Origin: Streptomyces parvus
GTDB taxonomy: Bacteria; Actinomycetota; Actinomycetes; Streptomycetales; Streptomycetaceae
NCBI RefSeq assembly: GCF_014648875.1
Contig: NZ_BMRY01000008.1
Location: forward strand, 124,001 to 188,000
DNA length: 64,000 bases
Direction: 5' to 3'
Of this stretch, positions 1-8,317 are shown in pieces (within the stretch, counting starts at the first letter, position 1; every line of letters starts with the position of its first letter). The translations under genes and the position numbers were made by a program. The notes beneath the pieces were generated by a model. It saw nothing but the letters and a program-made list of their open reading frames with translations. It was not told where the DNA came from and searched no databases.

Positions 1-715
1 GGGTCCGGCGAAGTACGACACGTTCGCCGCGATCACCAAGGCGGGCAACCACGGCTGGCCGTACTGCATGGGCAACAACCAGCCCTACCGGGACCGCAAT
101 CTGCCGGACCCGACGAAGCCGCTGGGCTGGTACGACTGCAACGCCCCGAAGAACGAGTCACCGAACAACGACGGCCTGGTCAAGCTGCCGCCGGTGACCC
201 CGAACACCATCTGGTACTCCCCGCAGGGCGGCGGGGTCGACTACCCGCGCGACGCCAACGGCGTACCGAGCTACAAGCCGGAGGAGGGCAAGCAGCTGCT
301 GCCCTGGCTCAAGGGCGGCGGCCAGGCCACGATGAACGGCCCGGTCTACCGGTACGACGCGCAGAGCGAGTCCACCGCCAAGTGGCCGGCCTACTGGGAC
401 GGCAAGTGGTTCGTCGGTGACTTCTACGACGACACGCAGCCCCGGCACGCGGTGATCACCGACCCGAAGACGGTCGGCAAGGGCGGACTGCCCACGCACG
501 CCGAGTCGTTGAAGAAGATCATCCCGGTCGGGGCGGACGGTATCCGCAATCTGATGGACTGGAAGTTCGCGCCGGACGGTTCGCTGTACGTCCTGGACTA
601 CGGGCGGGGCTTCTTCACCTCCGACTCCAAGTCCGCGCTGTGGCGCGTGTCGTACAAGGGCGGCGGCGCGACGCCGGCCGCCGCGGATCTCGTCGGGAAG
701 GCGGCGGCGAAGTGA
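1..715 (+). CDS. C-terminal part of a GSDH-type (glucose/sorbosone dehydrogenase-like) secreted protein
   Basis: The gene enters from the left edge; the frame is open from base 2 and 237 residues are visible. The segment GNHGWPYC near the start and the later stretch with WDGKWFVGDFYDD and DGSLYVLDYGRG are typical of the beta-propeller of PQQ-type glucose/sorbosone dehydrogenases. In Streptomyces this propeller is often joined to an N-terminal ThuA domain in one large exported protein, but that part lies outside the window. The stop TGA overlaps the GTG of the next gene by 4 nt, so the two are translationally coupled. The enzyme probably acts on sugars outside the membrane. The family is fairly sure; the substrate is unknown. 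Confidence 0.75.
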   Translation, partial: GPAKYDTFAAITKAGNHGWPYCMGNNQPYRDRNLPDPTKPLGWYDCNAPKNESPNNDGLVKLPPVTPNTIWYSPQGGGVDYPRDANGVPSYKPEEGKQLLPWLKGGGQATMNGPVYRYDAQSESTAKWPAYWDGKWFVGDFYDDTQPRHAVITDPKTVGKGGLPTHAESLKKIIPVGADGIRNLMDWKFAPDGSLYVLDYGRGFFTSDSKSALWRVSYKGGGATPAAADLVGKAAAK

Positions 716-2952
716 GACACCATCCCTACCTCGCACGCAGGCGGCATCGTCCGCGGAGTTTCTGGGTGGCCCTGCTGGCCTCCCTGCTGATGGTCCTCGG
801 GCTGACCTCGACGGCCGCGTACGGCAAGGGCGGCGACGCTCCCGAGGCCAAGGCCGCCGACCAGGTGCTGACCTGGACCGCGGGCGACCCCATCGACCGC
901 TACCTGACCGCGCCCGAGACGGCGGTGGCCGGCAAGGCGACGATCGTCTTCGAGAACAGCACGGCGACCGGCAACACGACGAGCATGCCGCACACGCTGA
1001 CGTTCAGTACGTCGGACCCGGAGTACAACCAGGACGTCCAGCTCAACATCCTGGCCAACCCGAGCGACGCCGAGGGCGGCAAGCACAGCGTCGAGGTCAC
1101 GCTGACGCCGGGCAAGTACTACTACCACTGCACGATCCCCGGCCACGGGCAGATGAAGGGCGTGCTGACCGTCACCGAAGGCGGTGGCGGGGACGACACC
1201 GAGGCCCCCGCGACCTCGGCGAAGGTCGACGGCGACCAGAACGGCGACGGCGCGTACATCGGCCAGGCCACGGTGACGGTCGAGGCCACCGACGCGGGCT
1301 CGGGCGTCGACACCGTCGAGTACGCACTCGGGGCGGACGGCGAGTGGCAGCCCTACACCGCACCGGTCGTGGTGAACGAGGTCGGCGACCACACGGTCCG
1401 CTACCGGGCCACCGACAAGGCGGGCAACGCGGCCGAGGAGAAATCCGTCGACTTCGCGGTGGCGGCCCCGCCGACCGACGACGAGACCCCGCCGGAGACC
1501 TCGGCGACCGTCACCGGGGAGAAGGACGACGCGGGCGCGTACCTGGGCATGGCCACGGTCACCGTGACCGCGTCCGACACCGGGTCCGGCGTCAACACCA
1601 TCGAGTACGCGCTCGGCGCGGACGGTGAGTGGAAGGCGTACTCCGCACCGGTGATGGTCCACGAGCTGGGCGAGCACACCGTCCGCTACCGGGCCACCGA
1701 CCGGTCGGGCAACGTCGCGGACGAGAAGTCCGTCGACTTCACCGTGGTGGAGCCGCCGTCGCAGGACCAGACGGCTCCGGAGACCTCGGTGAAGGTCGAG
1801 GGCGACAAGAACAGCGACGGCGCGTTCATCACCAGCGCCAAGGCGACCGTCACCGCGACCGACGACGACTCGGGCGTGGAGAAGGTGGAGTACAGCCTCG
1901 ACGGCGGACCGTACCTCGCGTACACCGCCCCGGTGATCGTCGACCGGGTGGGCCACCACACCATCGCCCACCGGGCCACGGACAAGGCGGGCAACACCTC
2001 CGAGGCGAAGAAGGCGTCGTTCACCATCGCCCAGGGCGGCGGGGTCCCCGCGCCCAACTGCGCGGAGTTCGACGAGCGGCACACCGTCTTCGTCGGCACG
2101 GTCGACACGGGTGTCCCGAACCGGATCACCCGCAACCGCTGCACGATCAACGAGCTGATCGAGGACGAGAAGGACTGGTCCTCCCACGCCCTGTTCCTCA
2201 AGCACGTGAAGGCGGTCCTCGACAAGCTGAAGACCGACGGCGTCATCGACCAGCGCGAGCGCAAGGCGATCAACCAGGCCGCCAAGCAGTCGGGCATCGG
2301 CAAGCCGGGCCAGTCCGAGGGCTACACCAAGCTCTTCGACGGCACGGCGGCCTCGCTCGCCAAGTGGGAGCACGTGGGCGGTGGCAAGTTCGAGCTGAAC
2401 GAGGAGGAGGGCTCGATCACCAGCTCCACCACGGTGGACGGGATGGGCATGCTGTGGCTGCCGAACCGGGCCTACGGCGACTACTCGCTCAAGCTTCAGT
2501 GGCGGGACGACGCCCCGGGCTCGGGCAACGCCAACGGCGGGGTCTTCGTCCGCTTCCCGAAGGTCCACGACCACCCGGAGGAGTCCCGTCCGGAGTGGGT
2601 CGCCATCAAGTACGGCCATGAGATCCAGGTCAACGACCGGCCGGACGGCGACATGTACAAGACCGGTTCGGTGTACGGCTTCGACCGGGTGGGTCTCGGC
2701 GGCGCCGGGGTCACGCCCAAGGGCACCTGGAACGACTACGAGATCAAGGTGGTCGACCAGCACTACGAGATCTACCGCAACGGTGTCCTGATCAACGAGT
2801 TCGACAACACCGGCGGTCAGCTCTTCGAGCCGCCGCGGGGCGACGACCCGGGCACCGACGGCCGGCGGTTCGCCTCCGGTTACATCGGGCTCCAGGTGCA
2901 CGGCGTCACCGACGTCATCTCGTACCGCGACATCCGCATCAAGGAGCTGTAA
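712..2952 (+). CDS. Exported cupredoxin / Ig-like (OmpL47-type) repeats / DUF1080 (3-keto-glycoside hydrolase) fusion
   Basis: The start is GTG 712, inside the upstream stop (GTGA overlap), which gives 746 aa; an ATG at 640 lies inside the upstream gene and is rejected. Residues 16-36 form a membrane or signal segment after an Arg/His-rich N-terminus. Residues about 50-155 are a cupredoxin with copper ligands H94, C140, H145 and M148 (C-x4-H-x2-M). Three repeats follow at about 163-252, 257-348 and 352-442, each with VEYxLxxxGxxxxYxxP and HTxxxRATDxxGN, as in OmpL47-type Ig-like domains. A helical linker leads to a DUF1080 domain (about 540-746, begins KLFDG), a fold now linked to 3-keto-disaccharide hydrolysis. 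Coupling to the sugar dehydrogenase-like gene suggests joint extracellular sugar oxidation and cleavage with a copper redox partner; that role is inference. Confidence 0.8.
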   Translation: MRHHPYLARRRHRPRSFWVALLASLLMVLGLTSTAAYGKGGDAPEAKAADQVLTWTAGDPIDRYLTAPETAVAGKATIVFENSTATGNTTSMPHTLTFSTSDPEYNQDVQLNILANPSDAEGGKHSVEVTLTPGKYYYHCTIPGHGQMKGVLTVTEGGGGDDTEAPATSAKVDGDQNGDGAYIGQATVTVEATDAGSGVDTVEYALGADGEWQPYTAPVVVNEVGDHTVRYRATDKAGNAAEEKSVDFAVAAPPTDDETPPETSATVTGEKDDAGAYLGMATVTVTASDTGSGVNTIEYALGADGEWKAYSAPVMVHELGEHTVRYRATDRSGNVADEKSVDFTVVEPPSQDQTAPETSVKVEGDKNSDGAFITSAKATVTATDDDSGVEKVEYSLDGGPYLAYTAPVIVDRVGHHTIAHRATDKAGNTSEAKKASFTIAQGGGVPAPNCAEFDERHTVFVGTVDTGVPNRITRNRCTINELIEDEKDWSSHALFLKHVKAVLDKLKTDGVIDQRERKAINQAAKQSGIGKPGQSEGYTKLFDGTAASLAKWEHVGGGKFELNEEEGSITSSTTVDGMGMLWLPNRAYGDYSLKLQWRDDAPGSGNANGGVFVRFPKVHDHPEESRPEWVAIKYGHEIQVNDRPDGDMYKTGSVYGFDRVGLGGAGVTPKGTWNDYEIKVVDQHYEIYRNGVLINEFDNTGGQLFEPPRGDDPGTDGRRFASGYIGLQVHGVTDVISYRDIRIKEL

Positions 2953-2981
2953 GCCGCGCGGTAACGCGTGAGGAGAAGGTC

Positions 2982-4070
2982 TCAGGTGGCCGCGGCCGCA
3001 TGCTCCGGCGTGCGGGCGCGGCCACCTGGGTGTCGGTGCCGCCACACCCAGAAGACCGTGCAGGAGACCAGCGCCCAGGCTGCGAGGACCAGATACGGGA
3101 AGACGAACTGGTGGCCCTGGTAGTAGACGGCGGTGTGCTGGGCGTTGACCGAGGCCCCCGGCGGCAGCCAGCGGCCGATGTGCCCGAGCGCCGAGGGCAG
3201 CAGCGGCCAGGACACCGCCCCGCCGGACGACGGGTTGCCGAGCAGCACCATCACACCCCAGGTGGGGATCATCGCCCAGCGGCCCATCAGGGTGTTGAAC
3301 ATCGTGAAGACCATGCCGGACGTGAACATCGTGAACGCCAGGATCAGCCAGGACTGGACGAACGGCAGGTCCACCGCGCCGAGCCACCAGTCCACGGCCG
3401 CCGCGATGGCGAAGCCGCCGAGCAGGGCGTAGGCGACGGTGAAGGCGATGCGCTCGGCCGGGTTGAGGCCGTGGGCGTGCACGCTGAGCTGGATCGCGCC
3501 GAGGAAGCCCATGATGACGGCGGCCAGCGAGATGTAGAACAGGGCGAGCCCGCGCGGATCGCCCCGCTGGAGCGGTTTGACGTCCCGGACGGTGACCTCG
3601 ACGCCGGTGGCGTCCCCCACCTCGATGCCCGCCTTGCCGAGCAGTTCGGCCACGGACGCGCCGGAGGCCCCGGCCACGTCGAGCGCCACACCGCCGTCGG
3701 CGGAGGCGCGCACGATGGCGAAGACCTTCTGCTCGTCCAGGGCACGGCGGGCGTCGGCGGCATCGGGGTAGTCGTGGAGTTCGAGTGAGGCGTCGAGGGC
3801 CTTCTCCATCCCCGCGACGAACGCCTCACCGCGCTCCACCTCCGGCTGGGTGACCAGGGCCGCCGGGATGCGGTGCGGGGTGGGATTCGCCATCGCGTAC
3901 GTGTAGGAGCCGGCGAAGAGACCGGCCGCGGCGGCGACGATCAGGACGAGGACGGTCGCGGGGAGGAACGGGCTGTTCTTGTACGCCTCCCAGCGCTCCC
4001 GGAGGGTGAGCGGCCGCCCGTGCGCGCCGTGCCGCTCGCTGCTCCCGCCCTGCTCTGTGCCTCCGCTCAC
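2982..4070 (-). CDS. DUF3533 / ABC-2-like integral membrane protein
   Basis: A 362-aa protein with one N-terminal membrane segment (about residues 38-60), a roughly 120-residue outside domain beginning NPTPHRIPAALV, then about five membrane segments from residue 170 to 345. This layout is that of DUF3533, a relative of the YhgE/Pip and ABC-2 permease proteins. No ATPase gene is adjacent. The C-terminus is short and Arg/His-rich. The start overlaps the stop of the LigD-like gene by 4 nt, so the two are probably co-transcribed although no functional link is evident. The transport substrate, if any, is unknown. Confidence 0.7.
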   Translation of the reverse strand: MSGGTEQGGSSERHGAHGRPLTLRERWEAYKNSPFLPATVLVLIVAAAAGLFAGSYTYAMANPTPHRIPAALVTQPEVERGEAFVAGMEKALDASLELHDYPDAADARRALDEQKVFAIVRASADGGVALDVAGASGASVAELLGKAGIEVGDATGVEVTVRDVKPLQRGDPRGLALFYISLAAVIMGFLGAIQLSVHAHGLNPAERIAFTVAYALLGGFAIAAAVDWWLGAVDLPFVQSWLILAFTMFTSGMVFTMFNTLMGRWAMIPTWGVMVLLGNPSSGGAVSWPLLPSALGHIGRWLPPGASVNAQHTAVYYQGHQFVFPYLVLAAWALVSCTVFWVWRHRHPGGRARTPEHAAAAT

Positions 4071-5095
4071 GCCGTGCCGCTGTCGTCGTCATCGTGGCGG
4101 GCGCGGCTTGGCTGGACGCGCTTGGGCTCGCCGGGCATCTTCGGGTACTCCGGCGGGTAGGGCATGTCGCCGAGCCCGCGCTCCTTCTCGTCCCGGTCGG
4201 CCAGCTCCAGCAGCCCGTCCAGCCGGAACGCCTCCTGGTCCATGTCGGCGTGGACGTCGCCGACTTCGGCGTAACGCACCGGGAGGGTCCGGATGTCGAA
4301 GTCGCGGGGTTCGGCGTCGTCGATCTCGTCCCAGCGCAGCGGTGCGGAGACCGGGGCGTGCGGGAAGGGGCGTACGGAGTAGGCGGAGGCGATGGTGCGG
4401 TCGCGGGCGGTCTGGTTGAAGTCGACGAAGATCCGCTCGCCGCGCTCCTCCTTCCACCAGGCGGTCGTCACCCGCTCGGGCATCCGCCGCTCCAGCTCGC
4501 GCCCGGCGGCGATGGCGGCGCGCCGCACCTCGACGAACGTCCAGGCGGGCTCGATGGGCACGAAGACGTGCATCCCGCGCCCGCCGGAGGTCTTGGGCCA
4601 GCCGCGTACGCCGTGGTCCTCCAGGACGGAGCGCAGCTCGTGGGCGGCGGTGACGGCGTCGGCGTAGTCGGTGCCGGGCTGCGGGTCCAGGTCGATGCGC
4701 AGTTCGTCCGGATGGTCGGTGTCCCCGGCCCGCACCGGCCAGGGGTGGAAGGTGAGGGTGCCGAGGTTGGCGGCCCAGATCACGGCGGCGAGCTCGGTCG
4801 GGCAGATCTCGTCGGCGGGACGCCCGCTGGGGAAGGCGATCCTGGCGGTGGGGATCCACTCGGGGAGGTTCTTCGGGGCGCGCTTCTGGTAGAAGAAGTC
4901 GCCCTCGACCCCGTCCACGAAACGCTGGAGCGTGGTCGGCCGGTGGTTCAGGGCACGGGTGATCCCGGGGCCGACGGCCAGGAAGTACTCGGCCACGTCC
5001 CTCTTGGTGTAGCCCTTCTCCGGGAAGTACACCTTGTCCGGGTTGGACAGCCTCACGGCCCGTCCACCCGCGTCCAGCTCCACCGCAGCTCCCAT
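4067..5095 (-). CDS. Stand-alone LigD-type DNA polymerase domain (archaeo-eukaryotic primase fold)
   Basis: The protein of 342 aa matches the PolDom of bacterial LigD: LSNPDKVYFPEKGYTK at the start, the metal-binding pair D135 and D137 in RIDLDPQPG, SGGRGMHVFVP, and VDFNQTARDRTIASAYS. It would fill gaps and add nucleotides or ribonucleotides at broken ends in non-homologous end joining. No ligase or phosphoesterase domain is fused. A separate ligase starts 77 nt away on the other strand. The start chosen is ATG 5095; an upstream extension would run into the divergent gene. No ku gene is in the window. The last residues are Asp-rich (DDDD). Confidence 0.9.
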   Translation of the reverse strand: MGAAVELDAGGRAVRLSNPDKVYFPEKGYTKRDVAEYFLAVGPGITRALNHRPTTLQRFVDGVEGDFFYQKRAPKNLPEWIPTARIAFPSGRPADEICPTELAAVIWAANLGTLTFHPWPVRAGDTDHPDELRIDLDPQPGTDYADAVTAAHELRSVLEDHGVRGWPKTSGGRGMHVFVPIEPAWTFVEVRRAAIAAGRELERRMPERVTTAWWKEERGERIFVDFNQTARDRTIASAYSVRPFPHAPVSAPLRWDEIDDAEPRDFDIRTLPVRYAEVGDVHADMDQEAFRLDGLLELADRDEKERGLGDMPYPPEYPKMPGEPKRVQPSRARHDDDDSGTA

Positions 5096-5171
5096 GACGG
5101 CCACCGTAGGCGGGTCGCACATATGCCGCACATCGGGCGACATGGGTGGGTGCGGGGTCCAGAATCGGGCC

Positions 5172-6233
5172 ATGGACCTGCCGGTGATGCCGCCCGTGAA
5201 GCCGATGCTCGCCAAGTCGGTGGCGAAGATCCCGCCGGGCATGGCCTACGAGGCGAAGTGGGACGGCTTCCGGGCGATCGTGTACCGGGACGGCGACGAG
5301 GTCGAGATCGGCAGCCGTACGGGCAAGCCGCTGACCCGCTACTTCCCCGATCTGGTGGACGCCGTGCGGGACAACCTCCCGCCGCGCTGTGTCATCGACG
5401 GGGAGATCGTCATCGCCCACGAGGGACGGCTCGACTTCGAGCGGCTCAGCGAGCGCATCCATCCGGCGGACTCCCGGGTGCGGATGCTCGCCGAGCAGAC
5501 TCCGGCGAGCTTCATCGCCTTCGACGTCCTCGCGGTCGACGACACCTCGCTTCTCTCCACCCGGCAGGCGGACCGGCGGGAGGTGCTGAAGGCGGCGCTC
5601 TCCGGCGCGTCCGCGCCCGTCTTCCTCGCCCCGTCCACCACGGACATCGAGATCGCCCGGGAGTGGTTCGACCGCTACGAGGGTGCCGGGCTCGACGGGG
5701 TCGTCGCCAAACCGATGGACCTCCCCTACCGGCCCGACACCCGGGCCATGTACAAGATCAAGCACGAGCGGACCGCCGACGTCGTGGTGGCCGGCTACCG
5801 CGAGCACAAGAGCGGCCCGGTCGTCGGCTCGCTGCTGCTCGGCCTGTACGACACCGAGGGCGTGCTCCAGCACGTCGGGGTCTGCGCGGCCTTCCCGATG
5901 AAGCGGCGCGCCGAGCTGGCCGAGGAACTCGCCCCGCTGCGCTGCGAGTTCGCCGAACACCCGTGGGGCGCCTGGGCGGACGCGGCGGCGCACGAGCAGT
6001 CCCGGCTGCCGGGCACGCAGAACCGCTGGTCGGGCAAGAAGGACCAGTCCTGGGTGCCGCTGCGCCCGGAGCGGGTGTGCGAGGTGGCCTACGACCACAT
6101 GGAGGGCGACCGGTTCCGGCACACCACCCAGTTCCGCCGGTGGCGGCCGGACCGGTCTCCCTCCGGCTGTACGTACGCGCAGTTGGAGGAGGTCGTCTCC
6201 TACGATCTCGCGGAGGTGCTGGCGGGGGGCTGA
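5172..6233 (+). CDS. ligC: ATP-dependent DNA ligase (LigC type)
   Basis: The 353-aa protein has the ligase motif I EAKWDGFR with adenylated K29, the DGEIV motif, the motif with FDRYEGAGLDGVVAKP, and the final YKIKHERTADVVV motif. A C-terminal OB-fold domain follows. This matches the short LigC ligases found next to LigD polymerase domains in actinobacteria, which seal nicks or act in end joining. ATG 5172 is preferred because motif I then lies at the usual distance from the N-terminus. The 76-bp divergent space to the polymerase gene must hold both promoters. A long hairpin begins 42 nt after the stop. Confidence 0.92.
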   Translation: MDLPVMPPVKPMLAKSVAKIPPGMAYEAKWDGFRAIVYRDGDEVEIGSRTGKPLTRYFPDLVDAVRDNLPPRCVIDGEIVIAHEGRLDFERLSERIHPADSRVRMLAEQTPASFIAFDVLAVDDTSLLSTRQADRREVLKAALSGASAPVFLAPSTTDIEIAREWFDRYEGAGLDGVVAKPMDLPYRPDTRAMYKIKHERTADVVVAGYREHKSGPVVGSLLLGLYDTEGVLQHVGVCAAFPMKRRAELAEELAPLRCEFAEHPWGAWADAAAHEQSRLPGTQNRWSGKKDQSWVPLRPERVCEVAYDHMEGDRFRHTTQFRRWRPDRSPSGCTYAQLEEVVSYDLAEVLAGG

Positions 6234-6275
6234 ACCCCGGGCCGCGGGCATGGACGGCGATCCCGGGGGCACGTT

Positions 6276-6327
6276 CCGGTGCGGGAGAGGACCCACCCGC
6301 GGCGGGGTGGGTCCTCTCCCGCACCGG
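6276..6327. terminator. Perfect 23-bp hairpin between ligC and ppk2
   Basis: Arms at 6276-6298 and 6305-6327 pair without mismatch around a 6-nt loop (GCGGCG). No U-tract follows. It starts 42 nt after the ligase stop and ends 36 nt before the PPK2 ATG. It may terminate ligC transcription or act as a leader structure of ppk2, because little room remains for a promoter downstream of it. Confidence 0.6.
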
Positions 6328-6363
6328 CCGGTGGGCGACGAGGCGAGCGGGGAGGCCAGGGCG

Positions 6364-7329
6364 ATGACCGAAGGACCGGGGACCGATCCGGCGGAGCTGC
6401 TGAAGGGGCTGACCGTGGACGGCAGCCGTCCCGAGCAGCCCGTTCTGCTGGACGAGCGGGGCCGTCCGATCGACACGTGGCGGGAGAACTACCCGTACGA
6501 CCGACGGGTGCGGCGCAAGGAGTACGAGCCGGCCAAGCGCGTCCTCCAGATCGAACTGCTCAAGCTCCAGCGCTGGGTCCGCGAGAGCGGGCAGCGACTG
6601 GTGGTCCTGTGCGAGGGGCGGGACGCGGCGGGCAAGGGCGGTACCATCCAGCGCTTCACCGAGCGGCTGAACCCGCGTGGTGCGCGCGTGGTCGCGCTGG
6701 AGAAGCCCACCGAGCGGGAGAGCGGCCAGTGGTATTTCCAGCGCTACGTGGCCCAGCTCCCGACCGCCGGGGAGATCGTCTTCTTCGACCGGTCCTGGTA
6801 CAACCGGGCCGGTGTGGAGCGGGTGATGGACTTCTGCACCACGGAGCAGTACGAGCACTTCCTGCGCCAGGCACCGCAGTTCGAGCGGATGCTCGTGGAG
6901 GACGGCGTGCTGCTCGTGAAGTTCTGGTTCTCGGTCTCCCGCGGTGAGCAGCGGACCCGGTTCGCGATCCGGCAGGTGGACCCGGTCCGCCAGTGGAAGC
7001 TGTCGCCGACCGACCTGGCGTCGCTCGACCTGTGGGACGAGTACACGGCCGCGAAGGTCGAGATGTTCCGGGCCACGGACACCGACGACGCACCGTGGAC
7101 CGTGGTGAAGAACAACGACAAGAAACGCGGCCGGCTGGAGGCGATGCGCAGCCTCCTGTCGCGGTTCGACTACGACAGCAAGGACGAGAAGGCCGTCGGG
7201 AACCCGGACCCGCTGATCGTCGGACCGGCGGACACGCTGCTGGAGCCGGGCGAGGAGCGGGCGGATCTCTCGCCCACGCCGCTGACCGGCCGGGCTCAAG
7301 GGCCGGGCGACCATCCCGTCCAGGATTGA
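6364..7329 (+). CDS. ppk2: Polyphosphate kinase 2 (PPK2 family)
   Basis: The 321-aa protein carries the PPK2 Walker A motif EGRDAAGKGG at residues 84-93 (K91) and the Walker B/lid region FFDRSWYNRAGVERVM from residue 140, followed by KFWFSVSRGEQ and the basic KNNDKKRGR. PPK2 enzymes transfer phosphate between polyphosphate and nucleotides, mostly making ATP or GTP from polyphosphate. Length and the NYPYDRRV entry segment fit single-domain class members. ATG 6364 follows a GGGGAGG ribosome site. An upstream ATG at 6250 is rejected because it would translate the hairpin. A palindromic terminator follows. Confidence 0.93.
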   Translation: MTEGPGTDPAELLKGLTVDGSRPEQPVLLDERGRPIDTWRENYPYDRRVRRKEYEPAKRVLQIELLKLQRWVRESGQRLVVLCEGRDAAGKGGTIQRFTERLNPRGARVVALEKPTERESGQWYFQRYVAQLPTAGEIVFFDRSWYNRAGVERVMDFCTTEQYEHFLRQAPQFERMLVEDGVLLVKFWFSVSRGEQRTRFAIRQVDPVRQWKLSPTDLASLDLWDEYTAAKVEMFRATDTDDAPWTVVKNNDKKRGRLEAMRSLLSRFDYDSKDEKAVGNPDPLIVGPADTLLEPGEERADLSPTPLTGRAQGPGDHPVQD

Positions 7330-7352
7330 GCCGCGCCTTTCCGCCACGGGGC

Positions 7353-7400
7353 CGGTAAAGGGGGCTCCTCCACCAGCTGGTGGAGGAGCCCCCTTTACCG
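7353..7400. terminator. Bidirectional terminator (48-nt perfect palindrome)
   Basis: Two 24-nt arms meet at CCAG/CTGG with no mismatch, and the stem is flanked by GTAAAG/CTTTAC. It lies between the ends of convergent genes ppk2 (+) and the lipoprotein gene (-), so it can stop transcription from both sides. Confidence 0.85.
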
Positions 7401-7430
7401 CTCCCTCGCAGCGCCCGAAAACGGAATGTG

Positions 7431-8153
7431 TCAGGCGTTGATCTTTTCCAGGTCCACCACTTCATCGGCGGCGGGCTTCTCGGCTTCGACCTTCTTGTTG
7501 TAATCGCTCAGCACCGTCTCGCTCGGCGCTTCGCCGCCTTCGGAAACCGCCTTGAGAACATAGGGCTCGCCCTCGGTGGCCACGTACATGGTGATCTTCT
7601 CGCCATTCTCCTGCTTCTTCTCCAGGATCAGCGCGGACTTGCCATCGACCTCCGTGGTCTCGCCCTTCTTCATTCCCTTGCGTTCGGACTTGTCGCTGTC
7701 CAGCATGGCGAGGGCCGCCTGCTTGTCGCACATCCCCTCCGTGCCGGACTGCGCCGGATCGGAGGCCACCCACTTGCCCTGCACCTGCTTGACCACCTCT
7801 TCGGTGCCGGGCTTCCCCTGCAGCGTGTTCTGCCAGAACTTCTCGTCGCCCCGTACGTAGACGCTCTGCCCGACCTGGAGGACATCTGCCTTGGCGCCCT
7901 GTCCGGTCATGGTGCCCGTGCAGTGGTCCTGGTCGTCGACATGGAAGTCGATGCCGATCTCGTTGCCGCCGGGCTGCTTCGCCTTTCCGACGATCCGCAG
8001 GGATTTCGCGTCACGCGTCGCCTTGACCGCGTCCTCAGCGATCGTGTCCGCACTCTTTCCGTCGAACGCTTCATCGGAACCTCCACCGCCGCACCCCACC
8101 AGTGCCGTAGCCCCCAGAGAAACCGAAACCGCAGCCAGGATGACCTTCTTCAT
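7431..8153 (-). CDS. Predicted lipoprotein, function unknown
   Basis: A 240-aa protein with a lipoprotein signal: MKK, a hydrophobic stretch and the lipobox LVGC with C21, followed by a Gly-rich linker. The rest is a soluble outer domain with repeated KxxxSLRIVGKAK and VRGDEKFWQN type strands, resembling the LppX/LprG-like lipoproteins that occur widely in actinobacteria; that resemblance is by eye. ATG 8153 follows GGGAGGGAA. It lies downstream of the mce operon in the same direction but has a 164-nt gap with a hairpin, so it is probably separately transcribed. A role in lipid binding would fit the neighbourhood but is not shown. Confidence 0.75.
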   Translation of the reverse strand: MKKVILAAVSVSLGATALVGCGGGGSDEAFDGKSADTIAEDAVKATRDAKSLRIVGKAKQPGGNEIGIDFHVDDQDHCTGTMTGQGAKADVLQVGQSVYVRGDEKFWQNTLQGKPGTEEVVKQVQGKWVASDPAQSGTEGMCDKQAALAMLDSDKSERKGMKKGETTEVDGKSALILEKKQENGEKITMYVATEGEPYVLKAVSEGGEAPSETVLSDYNKKVEAEKPAADEVVDLEKINA

Positions 8154-8284
8154 CGCATTCCCTCCCAGAAAAGGTGAGGGCCTCCCCGGGCCCTCATGAG
8201 CCCGGGTACCCAGCGGATGCAGAAATTCACTCACCTTTTCCCGGCTGGCTTTGCCGGCGGCTCCGGGAGCGAAGCGGGATTCGG

Positions 8285-8305
8285 CCCTCCCGGCCGACGG
8301 GAGGG
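8285..8305 (-). terminator. Probable terminator at the end of the mce operon
   Basis: An 8-bp stem (CCCTCCCG / CGGGAGGG) with a 5-nt loop lies 12 nt beyond the stop of the lytic transglycosylase gene in its reading direction. There is no U-tract, as is common in Streptomyces. Confidence 0.5.
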
Positions 8306-8317
8306 AATGGGCGTGAC

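Noticed and set aside
598..3387. Very long minus-strand frame opposite the cupredoxin gene
   Set aside because: It is the antisense shadow of a G+C-rich gene; its translation is Val/Arg/Gly-rich and has no family features.
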